Assembly (NCBI GenBank): GCA_963573385.1
Contig: CAUYLG010047306.1
Coordinates: 1-64,000 of the forward strand
Source: Cacajao melanocephalus
Lineage: Eukaryota > Chordata > Mammalia > Primates > Pitheciidae
Length of the DNA stretch: 64,000 nt
Direction of reading: 5' to 3'
The position numbers and the translations under genes were made by a program. Below are positions 1 to 10,687 of this stretch, piece by piece; within the stretch, counting starts at the first letter, position 1, and the number at the start of each line of letters is the position of its first letter. The notes under the pieces are model-generated. The model saw nothing but the letters and a program-made list of their open reading frames with translations. It did not search any database and had not been told where the DNA came from.

Positions 1-88
1 GGCCGTGCGGGTCTTTCACCTGGCCCCGACTTTCTGGGCATACGTTGGCCCAAATACTTTCTGTTTGCCCGTGGTTTCCATTTGTGTA

Positions 89-390
89 TTTTTTTTTTTT
101 TTTTTTTTTTTGCGACAGGGTCTTGCTCTGTTGTCCAGGCTGGAGTGCAGTGGCATGATCTCGGCTCACTGCAGCGTCTGGCTCCTGAATTCAAGCTATT
201 CTTCTGCCTCATCCTCCGAAGTAGCTGGGATTATAGGCTCCATCACCACGCCTGGCTAATTTTTGTATTTTTAGTAGAAATGGTGTTTCACCATGTTGGC
301 TAGGCTGATCTTGAACTTCTGACCTCTTGATCCACCCACCTCAGCCTCCCAAAGTGTTGGGATTATAGGCGTGAGCCACTGTGCCCGGCC
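89..390 (-). mobile_element. Alu element, antisense, near full length
   Basis: A poly-T run (the antisense A tail) is followed by the whole antisense Alu, ending in GTGCCCGGCC. Both arms with A/B-box equivalents are recognisable. Subfamily is AluS-like by eye. The short ORFs crossing it are Alu sequence and not genes. Confidence 0.95.
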
Positions 391-1390
391 GATTCTTTTA
401 ATCTCTATCAAAAGTTGTAGTCTTACTGTCGTATATTCCAAATGAGTTTGGAAAGTAGTTTTTTAAAAGAAAATTAGTGTTAAAATAACTGTTAATCTTA
501 AATAATTTAAGTTCTAGATGTTGGTGTTTTTTAACATACATATATTTATATTCTATACTCTAATTTCCAAAAATTATGAATATACCATATGCCAATGGAG
601 CAATTTTGGCTCATGAAGAAGTATAATCAAACATTATTTATCGTACTGTGACATTTCCTCTTTAAAATGTGAAAATTTTACTTTTTAAAGGCTTTTTTTC
701 CTCATTGGGGACATTCAAAAGGAAAAAAGAAAAAAAAATCCTGATAGAAAGGGAAAGTAAGTTGTTAAAAGTAAAAATGCCATGCTCTAAGGAGTAGTCT
801 TGTAGTGCCAAGTTAACTGATCATCAGGCAGTAGGGGATCCCTCATCCTTGACCCTCCAGCTTTGTTTGGAATTGTACTTCTGAAGTGCATCACTCTGCC
901 CAAATCAAATTGCTCACTTAATATTTAATGTTTCTGCGATGGAATCACTTTCTCCCTTGAGGTTGACTTCAGATTTACCAGATACACTGACAACACTGCA
1001 CTCCTTATTTTCCCCACATGACCTAAGCTTCTGCTTTAAAAATGTACGAATAAAGGATGCTTTTGTTCATATCTTGCCTGCCTGTGATATATTGACAAAG
1101 TGTCTGCGGGCTCAATGGAATAGTTTTACAGTATGAGTGCTGCTTTCAGTGGAGGGGCAGGACTTGGGCTTTAGAAGGAAGTGAATTGGATAGGTCAGGA
1201 GAATGTACCATTTGTAAACACCCCTTTCCTTTTTTATTCACGTGTCAGGACAGCAGGAGCAGGCTGTTCAGTGCCCGTCCCTGCGCAGAGCCAGAGGGAA
1301 AGCAGCTTGGAAGTCAGCTGCAATTTTTAAACCTTGCTTTTTATTCCCTGGTAATGATCTTCAAGTGCTTAGACTTGTCTGAGAAGCTGT

Positions 1391-1690
1391 TTTAAAACTA
1401 ACATGGTTTAGTCCACTAACTGCATGTTGGGTAAATTCAAAACCCACATGCTCGTCCTCTTGCAGTGGAATAAGTCACATCTGATGGACATTTTCTGTGC
1501 TTATAGCATAGTAATGAACGTCTGACAGGCGCGACCTTTCATAAGACAACCCACACTATTGGCTTTCTGCCCAGAATATTGCTGCAACACTATCTGTGAT
1601 TGGTTATCTCTCTATCATGCATTGCTTCACAAGGGGAAACGGCCCCTTTTTTTAATAAATCTACGATGGCTGGCTGCAATATTCCTCACT
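1391..1690 (+). promoter_or_regulatory. Possible alternative promoter / leader exon upstream of MBNL1
   Basis: This block is free of repeats I recognise. It contains two ATTGG (inverted CCAAT) motifs, near 1557 and 1597. It ends in a strong donor-like site, with CACT followed by GTAAGT at 1691. The downstream acceptor at 1846 would make a 156-bp intron into the MBNL1 5' UTR exon. I infer a non-coding first exon with its own start site. The sequence shows only the CCAAT-like motifs and the donor; I see no TATA box and the 5' boundary given here is arbitrary. It could instead be intron of a transcript that starts farther upstream. Confidence 0.35.
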
Positions 1691-2283
1691 GTAAGTATTT
1701 TGTGTGTGTATGTGTGGGAGAGAGAGGGAGAGAGAGAGGCTGACTTGAATATTACTTAGTCTGGTATCACATGGCAAGGTTGTGATACTGTAGGACATCA
1801 GTGAAGTGCTACTTAGTAAATCTTAACCTATCTCTTTTTTCTACAGGTTGGTACTAAGAAGTGCCTTTCCTGACGTCTCTGCTGCTTGGAACCGCTTCTA
1901 GAGCAGTCTCTGCTTTTGCCTTGCTTGCTGCCAGCTAGACTGTGACGACAGCACATCCACCCTCCACCTCTAGCCCAGACACCCCCATTTCTACTTATAA
2001 TCAAGAGAAAAGCTCTAAGTATCTGGCATTGCCCTAGGCTGCTTTAGTGTTAAAAGAAAAGTTTGCTGAAAAAGTAAGATATCTTCTGCCAGGAAATCAA
2101 GGAGGAAAAAAAAATCATTTTCTCGATTTTGCTCTAAACTGCTGCATCTGTCTATGCCAAACTAATCAATACCGATTGCACCACCAAACTCCATTGCAAA
2201 TTCAGCTGTGAGGAGATTCCCTTTCAGACAACTTTGCTGAAAGCAGCTTGGAAATTCGGTGTTAAAGGGTCTGCCACGTTTTC

Positions 2284-2421
2284 ATGCTTGCATTTTGGGC
2301 TCCAAATTGGCACTGGGAAGGGGTTACTGAGAGCACAAGGCTGATACCAGGCCCTACTTTTAAACGTTCATCTACTTACAATCCTAGTATTTCTCTAAAA
2401 ACCAAAACCTCTTTGAATTAA
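2284..2421 (+). promoter_or_regulatory. Upstream ORF in the MBNL1 5' UTR (45 codons)
   Basis: An ATG at 2284 opens a 45-codon frame that stops at 2419-2421, about 220 nt before the MBNL1 start codon. Shorter ATG-stop frames lie nearby, for example at 2154 and 2429. Such uORFs commonly lower translation of the main frame. Here the role is inference, and no peptide function is suggested. Confidence 0.45.
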
Positions 2422-2642
2422 CAGTTTCATGCTGTGAATTTCTAGTGGGAGATCTTTTCCTTGATATTGACGACACAATTTTCCATGTACTTTTAAAGCA
2501 GGGAGTGGGGAAAAGTATTTTGAGGGGACATTTTCATCATCAGTTCAGCTTTTTTTTTTTTTTTTTTTGGTCGTTGCTCCTTTTTGGGGGGGTTGGGTTT
2601 GTTGGTTTCACTGAAAAATTTAACTACCTGTAAAATCTAAAC

Positions 2643-2816
2643 ATGGCTGTTAGTGTCACACCAATTCGGGACACAAAATGGCTAACACTGGAAGTATGTA
2701 GAGAGTTCCAGAGGGGGACTTGCTCACGGCCAGACACGGAATGTAAATTTGCACATCCTTCGAAAAGCTGCCAAGTTGAAAATGGACGAGTAATCGCCTG
2801 CTTTGATTCATTGAAA
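2643..2816 (+). CDS. MBNL1: MBNL1 N-terminal coding segment with the first CCCH zinc finger
   Basis: Muscleblind-like proteins bind YGCY motifs in pre-mRNA through pairs of CCCH zinc fingers and regulate alternative splicing, mRNA localisation and stability. MBNL1 is the factor sequestered by CUG repeats in myotonic dystrophy. The 58 codons from the ATG at 2643 begin [13 protein letters not shown] and contain a complete CX7CX6CX3H finger (C19, C27, C34, H38). C53 would start the second finger, which continues in the next exon. The residues fit MBNL1 as I remember it, and not MBNL2 (MALNVAPVRDTKW) or MBNL3 (MTAVNVALIRDTKW). The reading frame is open to the donor after codon 58 (phase 0). If the intron were retained, translation would run about 13 more codons to a stop. 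The next MBNL1 exon is not seen in the window. An intact, undiverged frame suggests the genuine gene or a very recent duplicate. Confidence 0.92.
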
Positions 2817-5800
2817 GTGAGTAACTGTTATATTCTTTTAAGGATATTCAATGGTTGAATAAAGGGGATATGGACATACAGACCTCTGCGTTTAGAATTA
2901 TGGATTGCTTTGTTCATAGTTTAGTTATACAGTGTGTTGATGATGTTGGGCTGGGGAACTTTACGAGAAGCAATAGAACCAAGTCTGGCCAAACTTTTTT
3001 ATGAATAACTTTATCAGTCCTTTCACTCAATGATTTTTTTGCTAGGGCAGAAAGTGTTGATATATTTTTCACTTAGTAATAGCAAAGTAAGTGTCTGTCC
3101 CTGGAAATGGCAAATGTAGCTACATGTGAGTGTTTAGCATATGCATATATTATGTATAAGGCCATGGCAATAACTGAATGGAGATGATTTTTATTTGTTG
3201 GTAAAGGCATTGTATAGTTGCAAAAGAGAAGCAGATTTAAAATCAGCTAAACTTGGATAGACTTTTTACTCTTTTAATATTTTGACATTTCAGATTTTCT
3301 TTTTATTTTGTGGGTATTTTATTTTAAGGCCAGAGTCTTGCGTTCTTTGGGAAATATAACTAGAAGTAAGGTGCTGAACTGCTGCTACAGGACCTTACCT
3401 GAAGCACAAACTTTGTTGAATGTGAGTTTTATAAATAAGTAGAAACTCATAAGTACTATTGTTTATTGGATTTCTCCAGCTTCAAAAATTCGAATGTGAA
3501 TTGACTTAGCAGTTTATTTTCTGTTAGATTGTGATTATTTTTTATTTGTAATAGTCTTAGCCAGAAATGTTAAAAGTTAGCTTTTGTGGGCACTATAATG
3601 CTAAAATATTTACTTTAGTATTTCTTGACATTCAAAAATGTCATTGGATTTGTAATTCAGGTATCATATTTGAAAATGAGTATTTTAAAAGATAACATAA
3701 TGTCTTTATTTTGTCATACAAGGTCAAGACTAGAAATGTGTTCCTAGGTACTTTCACCCTACTTGGTTTAATTAAATTGCTTTTGAATATTAACGTCCCA
3801 GTTTAACTCTTTGGACCTTTGAGGAGAGTACACTATCACTTCTACATATGTAGAGAAGTAAAAGTCTCATAGGTCCATCTTGTCTTTAAAAATATATAGT
3901 GCTAAAATAGTTTTCTTTAATAACATCAGGTTGAGTTATGAGTTAACTGTTTCAGTTCATTGTTTCCTGGTCCAGTGTAGGCTGTTCATTTTGCTAAAGT
4001 TTTTACCAAAGTTTTCAAGAATATGATCTTTAGAGTTGAACAGATAAGGAGGTATTAGCAACAACAAAAATATTTTAAAATGTTAGGTTCTTCTTAATGT
4101 CATAGTCCTAAAGATCAATAAGCAAAAGTTATGAACTAATATTGAGACTTTCTTCACCCTTTCCTTTGAGAGGCATCAGTGAAGGGCACAGTGGTTGTAC
4201 ATCCGTGAATGTGTGTCCCTAAATTCACATTGGTTGAATTTAGGTGTAATTAGAGACTGAGACCCATAAAATGAGGGGCAAAGAGCTAATTATTCTTGTC
4301 GGTAACCAGCTGTGGCCATAAGTAACCCTGTTTTGACCCAATTAATAGTAAATCCAATTTTTAATCCTATAGACAGTTGATGGTGCACTCATAGCTGCAA
4401 AATGAAGGACATTAAATTTGGCTATGACATTGAGTGGTTTCACAGAAGACCTGCCTCTACAACGTTTGGAAACATTGTGAAACATTAATATTCAGTTGCT
4501 ATTTTTCCATCCCAAAATATTTTTTTTTAAGTTGCTGCTCACTTGTGGCCACAGAACACTACCTTTTTGAGTAAAGCAGCAAGGTTGCTTAATGACATGC
4601 TGTGTGGTTAACAAGATTCAACTGTCACATCAAAGACTTTACATAATTTCAAGATTTTAAATTTATTTATGAAATGAACTCATTACAGCAGCTAATCATT
4701 GCAAACTTTGTCCTTTGTCTTTCTAATAGAAACTGAATTTAATTTAAATTTAAATTACAGTGTCTAAAACTTGATAAAATATTTTAGATTTGAATAAGAG
4801 GAAAAAAATAAACACAAGTTTATTTATGATGGAGCTTTATACCCAGAACAACAGCTTCTTGTTAGTAAAATAACCATGTTAAGAATTAAAACAATTTTGA
4901 ATATGCAATTAAGTATTTATGTTAAAAAACATGTTTCTTATGTATGTGTGTATACATATTTTTATAACTGACACGTGATTCTTTGTACAGTATTTAGAAT
5001 CCTTCCTTTTAGATAGCAGTCCTCTTGTATTCAGTCTTGTGGCTAAAATAGATCAAAAACGTATTTTAAAACTGTTAAAGTAACTGTATGACTCATGCTT
5101 GAAGTTCTGAAATTTGGGAGCGTTATGAGGTTTTCATGCCAGTAACCGCTAGATCATTTGCATTTTCTCACAGAGTAAATGGAAAAAAAATTTAGAAAAC
5201 TTGTAATATCCTAACTCCTTTAATAAAATGTGTCCTGTGTATTGCTTAAATCCATAGTCCAGCCTTTTCTGAGTTCTTGAGCTATGAGATGGAGGTAGCC
5301 TGTGTAATCTACTATTTTTAGAAAGTTAGGAAAGCAAACCAAATACTCTCTGAGAGGACCCTATGAAATGGCTGTACCCTTCAGCTGTGCTGTTTCAGAC
5401 TTTGGCCAGGCTCCCAGGTGACTTACGTTAATAGCTGACTTCTAGTTAGAAGAGGAGAATTTATTTCATTTAAAAAAACAGAAGTCAAGAAAGTATTCAT
5501 TTATGTAAAAGTCAATTGGTATGTTACTAAAGATATTAGGAAGAAAATTAGCTGACAGTATTTTAGTTGCATACTGATGATTTTAAGTTTTAAATAATTA
5601 GATTAAATATACCGTATGAAAATGTAGAATTCTGTATCGTAATAAATCTATTGCTAAGTAAAACAGGAATACATGATAATGAGGAATATAGGCATATATT
5701 AACAATATCAGAATTAGAATGAAAACAATAAAAGAGCAAAAGCTGTAATGTGTGCTAGTATATAAACAATATTGTAAATATTTAATTTCTCTAATTTTCC

Positions 5801-6942
5801 TTTTACAATTGCAGTTTTAATTTATAATAGTCTAAGAGTATGTTCAATCTGAGACCTAAATTGCTTACAAACTATAGATTTAGGTGTATTAGCTATTTCA
5901 GAAATCCAGAACATTTGCAAAAGTGCATTATTTTATGCCAAAGAGGATTATGTTCACCTATGGCTTGTGAAAGAGATAGCAAAAAAGAAAAATATTAACA
6001 CTACAAGCCACCATTAGAATGATACATTTTAAAAATGATGCTTCAAATAATAGTTAATGACAAGTTACCTATTCAGTCATGAGCTCTCAAGTAAAATTTA
6101 GGGAGTCAATGTAAAGAAAGCCTACAGAATGTATTTTAATATTTGCCAAGTTATTTATACTCTCAAAAAAGAGCTTTTATGATATGATCAACAGAAATAG
6201 ACTTATTTTTTACTGAATTCTATTTCAAATACTCATTAATTTTTCAAGTACTAGGGATGGGAGGAAGGGAATATAACCTTTATATTTACTATCTATTTTC
6301 AAAACATCTAGCAAATTTTTTTTATCTTTGAAAAGTTTGGTCACTTGTTTTTTTTATCAAATTGAGCAATTTTATTTAAGATAATTAAACTTTCTTTTTG
6401 CTATATATAGTGTTATCTATCTATAAATAGTACCTTTGATCAGATTTATCATAGACACATTTGAGATCAGATTCCACTGCAAAGTGGCATAGAATCAAGG
6501 GCACTGAGAACAGTTTTAAAGAGCCTCTGCAGACTTAGCAGAATATATGAAGTATGGAAATTCGGTATTAAAAGGCACGCAAATATATGTACATACAGAT
6601 AAATGAACAACGAAAGCATTCAAAATCAGTAAGGTAAATCAAGTATCCACATGGTCACATATGGATTGGATGGCATAACTAAATATGATGAAGTAGTCCC
6701 AAAGGTGCTTACAGTTAAATTTTAAAAGATCCTTTGTTGCTAGCATGGTTTATCCTCAATTGAGAAAGTGCCTGTGTTGCTGCTGTTCTTTCTAAGCCCC
6801 AAGCACAGACTTTTCATCATATTTTAAAAACCAGTTTAACTGATGATCCTGATAAAATATCTGCAAGTTTTAGACTAAATATGCAATTTTCAATTAAACT
6901 TTTAATCTAGTAGGGTCCTAATTGGAATAACTGTTACCAATA

Positions 6943-6979
<37 letters not shown>

Positions 6980-9060
6980 TGGTTTTACCACTGGTATCTC
7001 CCATGTATTAAAACTTTGACAGATTATTGTGTATACTGTGCTGGCACATACATTCAGTGTGTCTTTCAGTGACAGATTGACATATCACTTCCTTGTTTTC
7101 TCCTAATGATTTAGGAGATGAACTGACCGTAAGGTATAAGCCACGTAGTAGTGTGTTCCATATTAAAGATCCCTAAGCAGAAACTTCACAGCTTTGTAAA
7201 GAAAGTCCTGTGAATATGCTGCAGTGCCATCAACTCTGACATAAACCTTTCTTCAATGAAATTCTCAGTAGCTGCAGTTACTTTGGTAAAACTACTAATT
7301 GTATTCATTTGCCTGTTTATATTCTTATAGTTAGAACATTTTTTAGAAACCTTTTTTTTTTCTAATGAGTAAAGGGTTTTTAGACTATTAGATAAATTTT
7401 AAACCATGTTTTGAATCAAGCTACCTGCTGCAGTAATTCTGGAACTAGTTATTTTGCTTCATATAAGATTTTGGTACACTGCTTCTGCTTTTTTTCTCAT
7501 GAAATCTTGCTTTGGTGTGTGAGCGTGACAAACTAAAAACAATTTAGACCTCAAGCAATGTGGCACTTACAGTTGAATAAAGTTTAGTTGTAATCCAGAT
7601 GTCTGAAACTACTCAAAATTCTACTGGGTAGCCTTGAATCAATTTTATGTATAAGGCTGTTTCTGACTTAAAAGAAACAATGCAGTATGGGGTGAATTTT
7701 CTTTTGAAGAACTGTATAACATATCCTCAGTTCATGCAAAAAGTGAGAAATGGAATGTTTCTCAAACCTAGCACAGACACCTAGGGACCTAGTTTGGGAA
7801 GCTTATCTTGTCATTTTTCTTGCCAAGGATAAGTAGAGGATTTCAGCTATCAACATTGCTAATCCATTACCTTTCATGCTGAGCAATGTCTCTGCCTTCC
7901 CATAGACTTAGACAAAGCTTCTTATTTTCTTACAAAGAGATCCTGTTTAGGAAATTTGATTTTTTTTTTAACTTTAACAGAAATACACACTATGCTTTTA
8001 GATAGGTGAGCAATTTTCCATGTTAACAGCTAGGCCAAAAACCATGTCTGCCAGTAGAAGTGGGTAACTAGATAGATGGCCTTTGATTTAGCACTAATGA
8101 TAGTTATTTGCATGTGGAAACTTAAGTGAAAGCAACTGGAAAGACTTGTTAGAAATTCTTAGTTGTTTGAAGTATTATTGATTATTAGAATAGTCATTTC
8201 TTTGTGAATTTTACTGTAAAGAAGTTTGATTCCAGTGAGGACATCTTATGCTAATGCTCATTTATAATAACAACAACTATAGAGTTTTTATTTAATACTG
8301 TTTCTCATATAAATATCACATGCACATGTACCTACAGCACAATTCCTACATTTTTGGCATATGTTTGAAATATTTTCACTTTGAGATAAAGTTTAATTTT
8401 TTTGCTAGCGATAAAACTTTCTATGCTATGAGCTTGTGTTTTGAAAATTGCTGATAATTACCAAACAGTATAACCCCTTACATATTCTAATTTGGTTGAC
8501 GGGCTGTTTGTCCTCTGGATTCCTGTGGGCCTTGTGCATTTCTAACCATTATTTTTCTTCTTTTGTTATCTCTGAGTTCTTTCCAGCTTTCTAATTGTCA
8601 ATTTTCAGAACTATTGGTTCAGATCTTGTATATGTCTCTCCTTAGTCACACAGAAGTGATTTAGACATTTAGTCAGTGAAGAATTAGATTCAGCATTGCG
8701 TAACAGCGACACTTCCCCACCTCCCCAGCATTTGGCATAAACAAATTAGGGGTTTATATTTCAGTCAGTTGTCTAGGCCTATTTGGTGACTCTACAGTCG
8801 TTGGAATTCAGGTTCCTTCTCTCTTAGTTCCTGAGGACCACATGGCTTCCAACTTTAGGATTATTTCAAAATTGCAATGTGGCCAATGCAATGCCAGCCA
8901 TCATATCCTTAGTCTAGGACACAGGATGCAAAAGAGGCAAAAGACCATAACTTGGCCCAGTCAGGCCCCTTTTAGCAAAGGTTCTCTGAGCTTCACCCAG
9001 AAATTTTTCAGTCTCTTATTGGCTGATTTTGGCAGCAGGGTTTGCTAGGAAGTGTTTCTT
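2817..9060 (+). other. Intron sequence after the MBNL1 exon
   Basis: AT-rich non-coding sequence with no convincing exon or RNA gene. I see no Alu or young L1. An (ATT)n run at 6945-6980 is the only clear repeat. Ancient, very diverged repeats may be present that I cannot name. Confidence 0.6.
6945..6980. repeat. (ATT)n microsatellite
   Basis: About twelve uninterrupted TTA/ATT units. Confidence 0.95.
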
Positions 9061-9108
9061 TAAAAAACGAAACAAAAAAACAGTGACAACAAACCTGTTG
9101 CCTTGATT

Positions 9109-9215
9109 AAAATCGGGCTTCTGGTAGGTAAGGCAGAAGGGGAGAATGGAAATGGGTATTCAGGAGGGCCATTTCCATTCTCCCCTTCTGCCTTACCTAC
9201 CAGAAGCCTGATTTT
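9109..9215. repeat. Long hairpin: 47-bp inverted repeat with 13-nt loop
   Basis: The left arm 9109-9155 and right arm 9169-9215 are reverse complements with one mismatch (G at 9115 against the partner of A at 9211). The loop is 9156-9168. This is far beyond chance and would form a very stable foldback in RNA or single-stranded DNA. I do not recognise the arm as a known repeat and see no other copy in the window. Confidence 0.95.
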
Positions 9216-9217
9216 AC

Positions 9218-9295
9218 TTACTGTTTTATGCCTCTTACTGTTAATTTGCCTTGGCTATTCAAGGCAAATTAACAGTACAGGGCCTAAAACAGTAA
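9218..9295. repeat. Second hairpin: 36-bp inverted repeat, copy of sequence at 10441
   Basis: The left arm 9218-9253 and right arm 9260-9295 are reverse complements with four mismatches clustered in the middle. The loop is six nucleotides. The right arm closely matches 10441-10476 in direct orientation, so the pair looks like one direct and one inverted copy of that sequence. It directly abuts the 9109-9215 hairpin. Confidence 0.93.
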
Positions 9296-9299
9296 AATT

Positions 9300-9375
9300 T
9301 TAAATGAATTAGATAAGTAGTCACTGTGTAAACTATATAGCTGCCTCCCCAGTGCATAAAAAGCTATGTTCAAAA
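9300..9375. repeat. Direct duplicate of 10612-10687
   Basis: About 76 bp here (TAAATGAATTAGATAAGTAG onward) recur near 10612-10687 with only a handful of differences. Together with 9260-9295 it forms a copy of 10441-10687 that lacks the intervening stretch of about 135 bp (10477-10611). Confidence 0.9.
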
Positions 9376-9620
9376 GATTATTTTTCCCCTCATAAAACTT
9401 TCAGGAGTAAGTAAATCTCTCTGAAAAGCATCTGGGTAAGGGAGGTGATTGAGGATAGACCACTTTTGAAGGGAAATTAAAGTCTTCTCATCTTGACAAG
9501 CTTGTCATCACTTCTCCTGTCTTGGTTATTTAGTAAATAAAACCTGGCATATCACAAATGGATTTATTTTTCCTTATAGAGAAAACTAAAACAGTTTTAT
9601 TTTTTATCTTCCTATAACTG

Positions 9621-9918
9621 TATTTATTTATTTATTTATTTATTTATTTAGAGACAGAATATCGTTCTTCGTCCAGGCTTGAGTGCAGTGACCTCGGCTC
9701 ACTGCAACCTTCGGTTCAAGCAATTCTCCAGCCTCAGTCTCCAGAGTAGCTGGAACCACAGGCGTGCGCCACAATGCCTAGCTAATTTTTGTATTTTTAG
9801 TAGAGACAGGGTTTCACCATGTTGGCCAGGCTGGGGTCAAACTCTTGACCTCAGGTGATCTGCCTGCCACGGCCTCCCAAAGTGCTAGGATTACAGGTGT
9901 GAACCACTGTGCCCAGCC
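9621..9918 (-). mobile_element. Alu element, antisense, with (TATT)n tail
   Basis: A (TATT)n array at 9621-9650 replaces the poly-T. Antisense Alu follows, with small internal deletions near the left end, and closes with GTGCCCAGCC. Confidence 0.93.
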
Positions 9919-10103
9919 TACTCTTCATGTTTATATACACAGTCACATATTTATATCTGGAATATAGCAGAAATGCATGTCATAAAAACAAGTCCCAAAT
10001 GATTTTAAATGACAAGAGTCTGTACTTACTCTGATTTGTATATCTGCTTCTTCCACAAATATACTTCTTATTTTTTCCGTATGGAGTAAAATAACAAAAT
10101 GAA

Positions 10104-10342
10104 TTAATATTTATTGAAACTGAATATATGTCAATCAGTGTTTTCAGTGCTTTTCATTTTTTCATATTTTGTCCTTATAAAATCTCACTGAGATAGTTAG
10201 TGGTGTTACTTACATTTCACAGATGGGCACACTGAAATACAGAGAAGTTAGGTAATACATGCAAGGTCAGTCAGCCAGTAAAATGTGGAGTTGAAGCCTT
10301 GTAATCTGATTTCTCAGCCTGTACTCTTAACTGTTTTGCTAT
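10104..10342 (-). mobile_element. MIR element
   Basis: Diverged antisense MIR. Matches include the TTTATTGA end near 10110, CATTTCACAGATGGGCACAC near 10216, and the tail near CTCTTAACTGTTTTGCTATG. Recognition is by eye against the family consensus. Confidence 0.75.
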
Positions 10343-10440
10343 GTTTGCTGGAAAACATTGCTTCTTAGTTTACGTATGCATATTCTAAGGATTGGACAAA
10401 GAAAACATAACAGCAGTACTTAAGAATAAAAATGAATATC

Positions 10441-10687
10441 CAAGGCAAATTAACAATACAGGGCCTAAAACAGTAAGTACTCGGAAGTAATTACTATATT
10501 TTAAGGCAACAAATGAGTCAAGGAGTGAAACTAAAATAGCAGAAAGAATGCTGCCACCAACTTTCAAAGATGTTATATCTGTTCTAAAATATATGGCCAT
10601 ATAGGAAAAATATTAAATGAATTAGATAAGTAGTCACTGTGTAAGCTATATAGCTGCCTCCCCAGTGCATGAAAAGCTGTATTCTAA
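10441..10687. repeat. Likely source/partner locus of the 9.2-9.4 kb duplication
   Basis: The two ends (10441-10476 and 10612-10687) match 9260-9295 and 9300-9375. The middle 135 bp is present only here. The differences are modest, so the event is not recent but not very ancient. Confidence 0.85.

Larger units (their letters stand above)
1847..2816 (+). other. MBNL1: MBNL1 first coding exon: long 5' UTR plus 58 codons
   Basis: The exon is preceded by a pyrimidine-rich tract and ACAG (acceptor AG at 1845-1846). It ends at TTGAAA before GTGAGT (donor at 2817). It holds about 796 nt of 5' UTR and 174 nt of coding sequence. The UTR contains short upstream ORFs, the longest from an ATG at 2284 to a stop at 2421 (45 codons), plus a long T run near 2550-2568 and a G-rich patch near 2586. 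A real acceptor shows that this is genomic sequence and not a processed copy. From the literature as I remember it, this MBNL1 exon is alternatively excluded in an autoregulatory loop; that is background knowledge and cannot be seen here. Confidence 0.85.

Noticed and set aside
5..303. Two overlapping + strand ORFs at the window start
   Set aside because: They run through an antisense Alu and its poly-T; the peptides are typical Alu translations.
2445..2633. 62-codon ORF in the MBNL1 5' UTR
   Set aside because: It opens at a GTG and not an ATG, and spans the poly-T run; probably chance.
9103..9303. 66-codon ORF
   Set aside because: It lies wholly in the double hairpin; its frame reflects the inverted repeats and not a gene.
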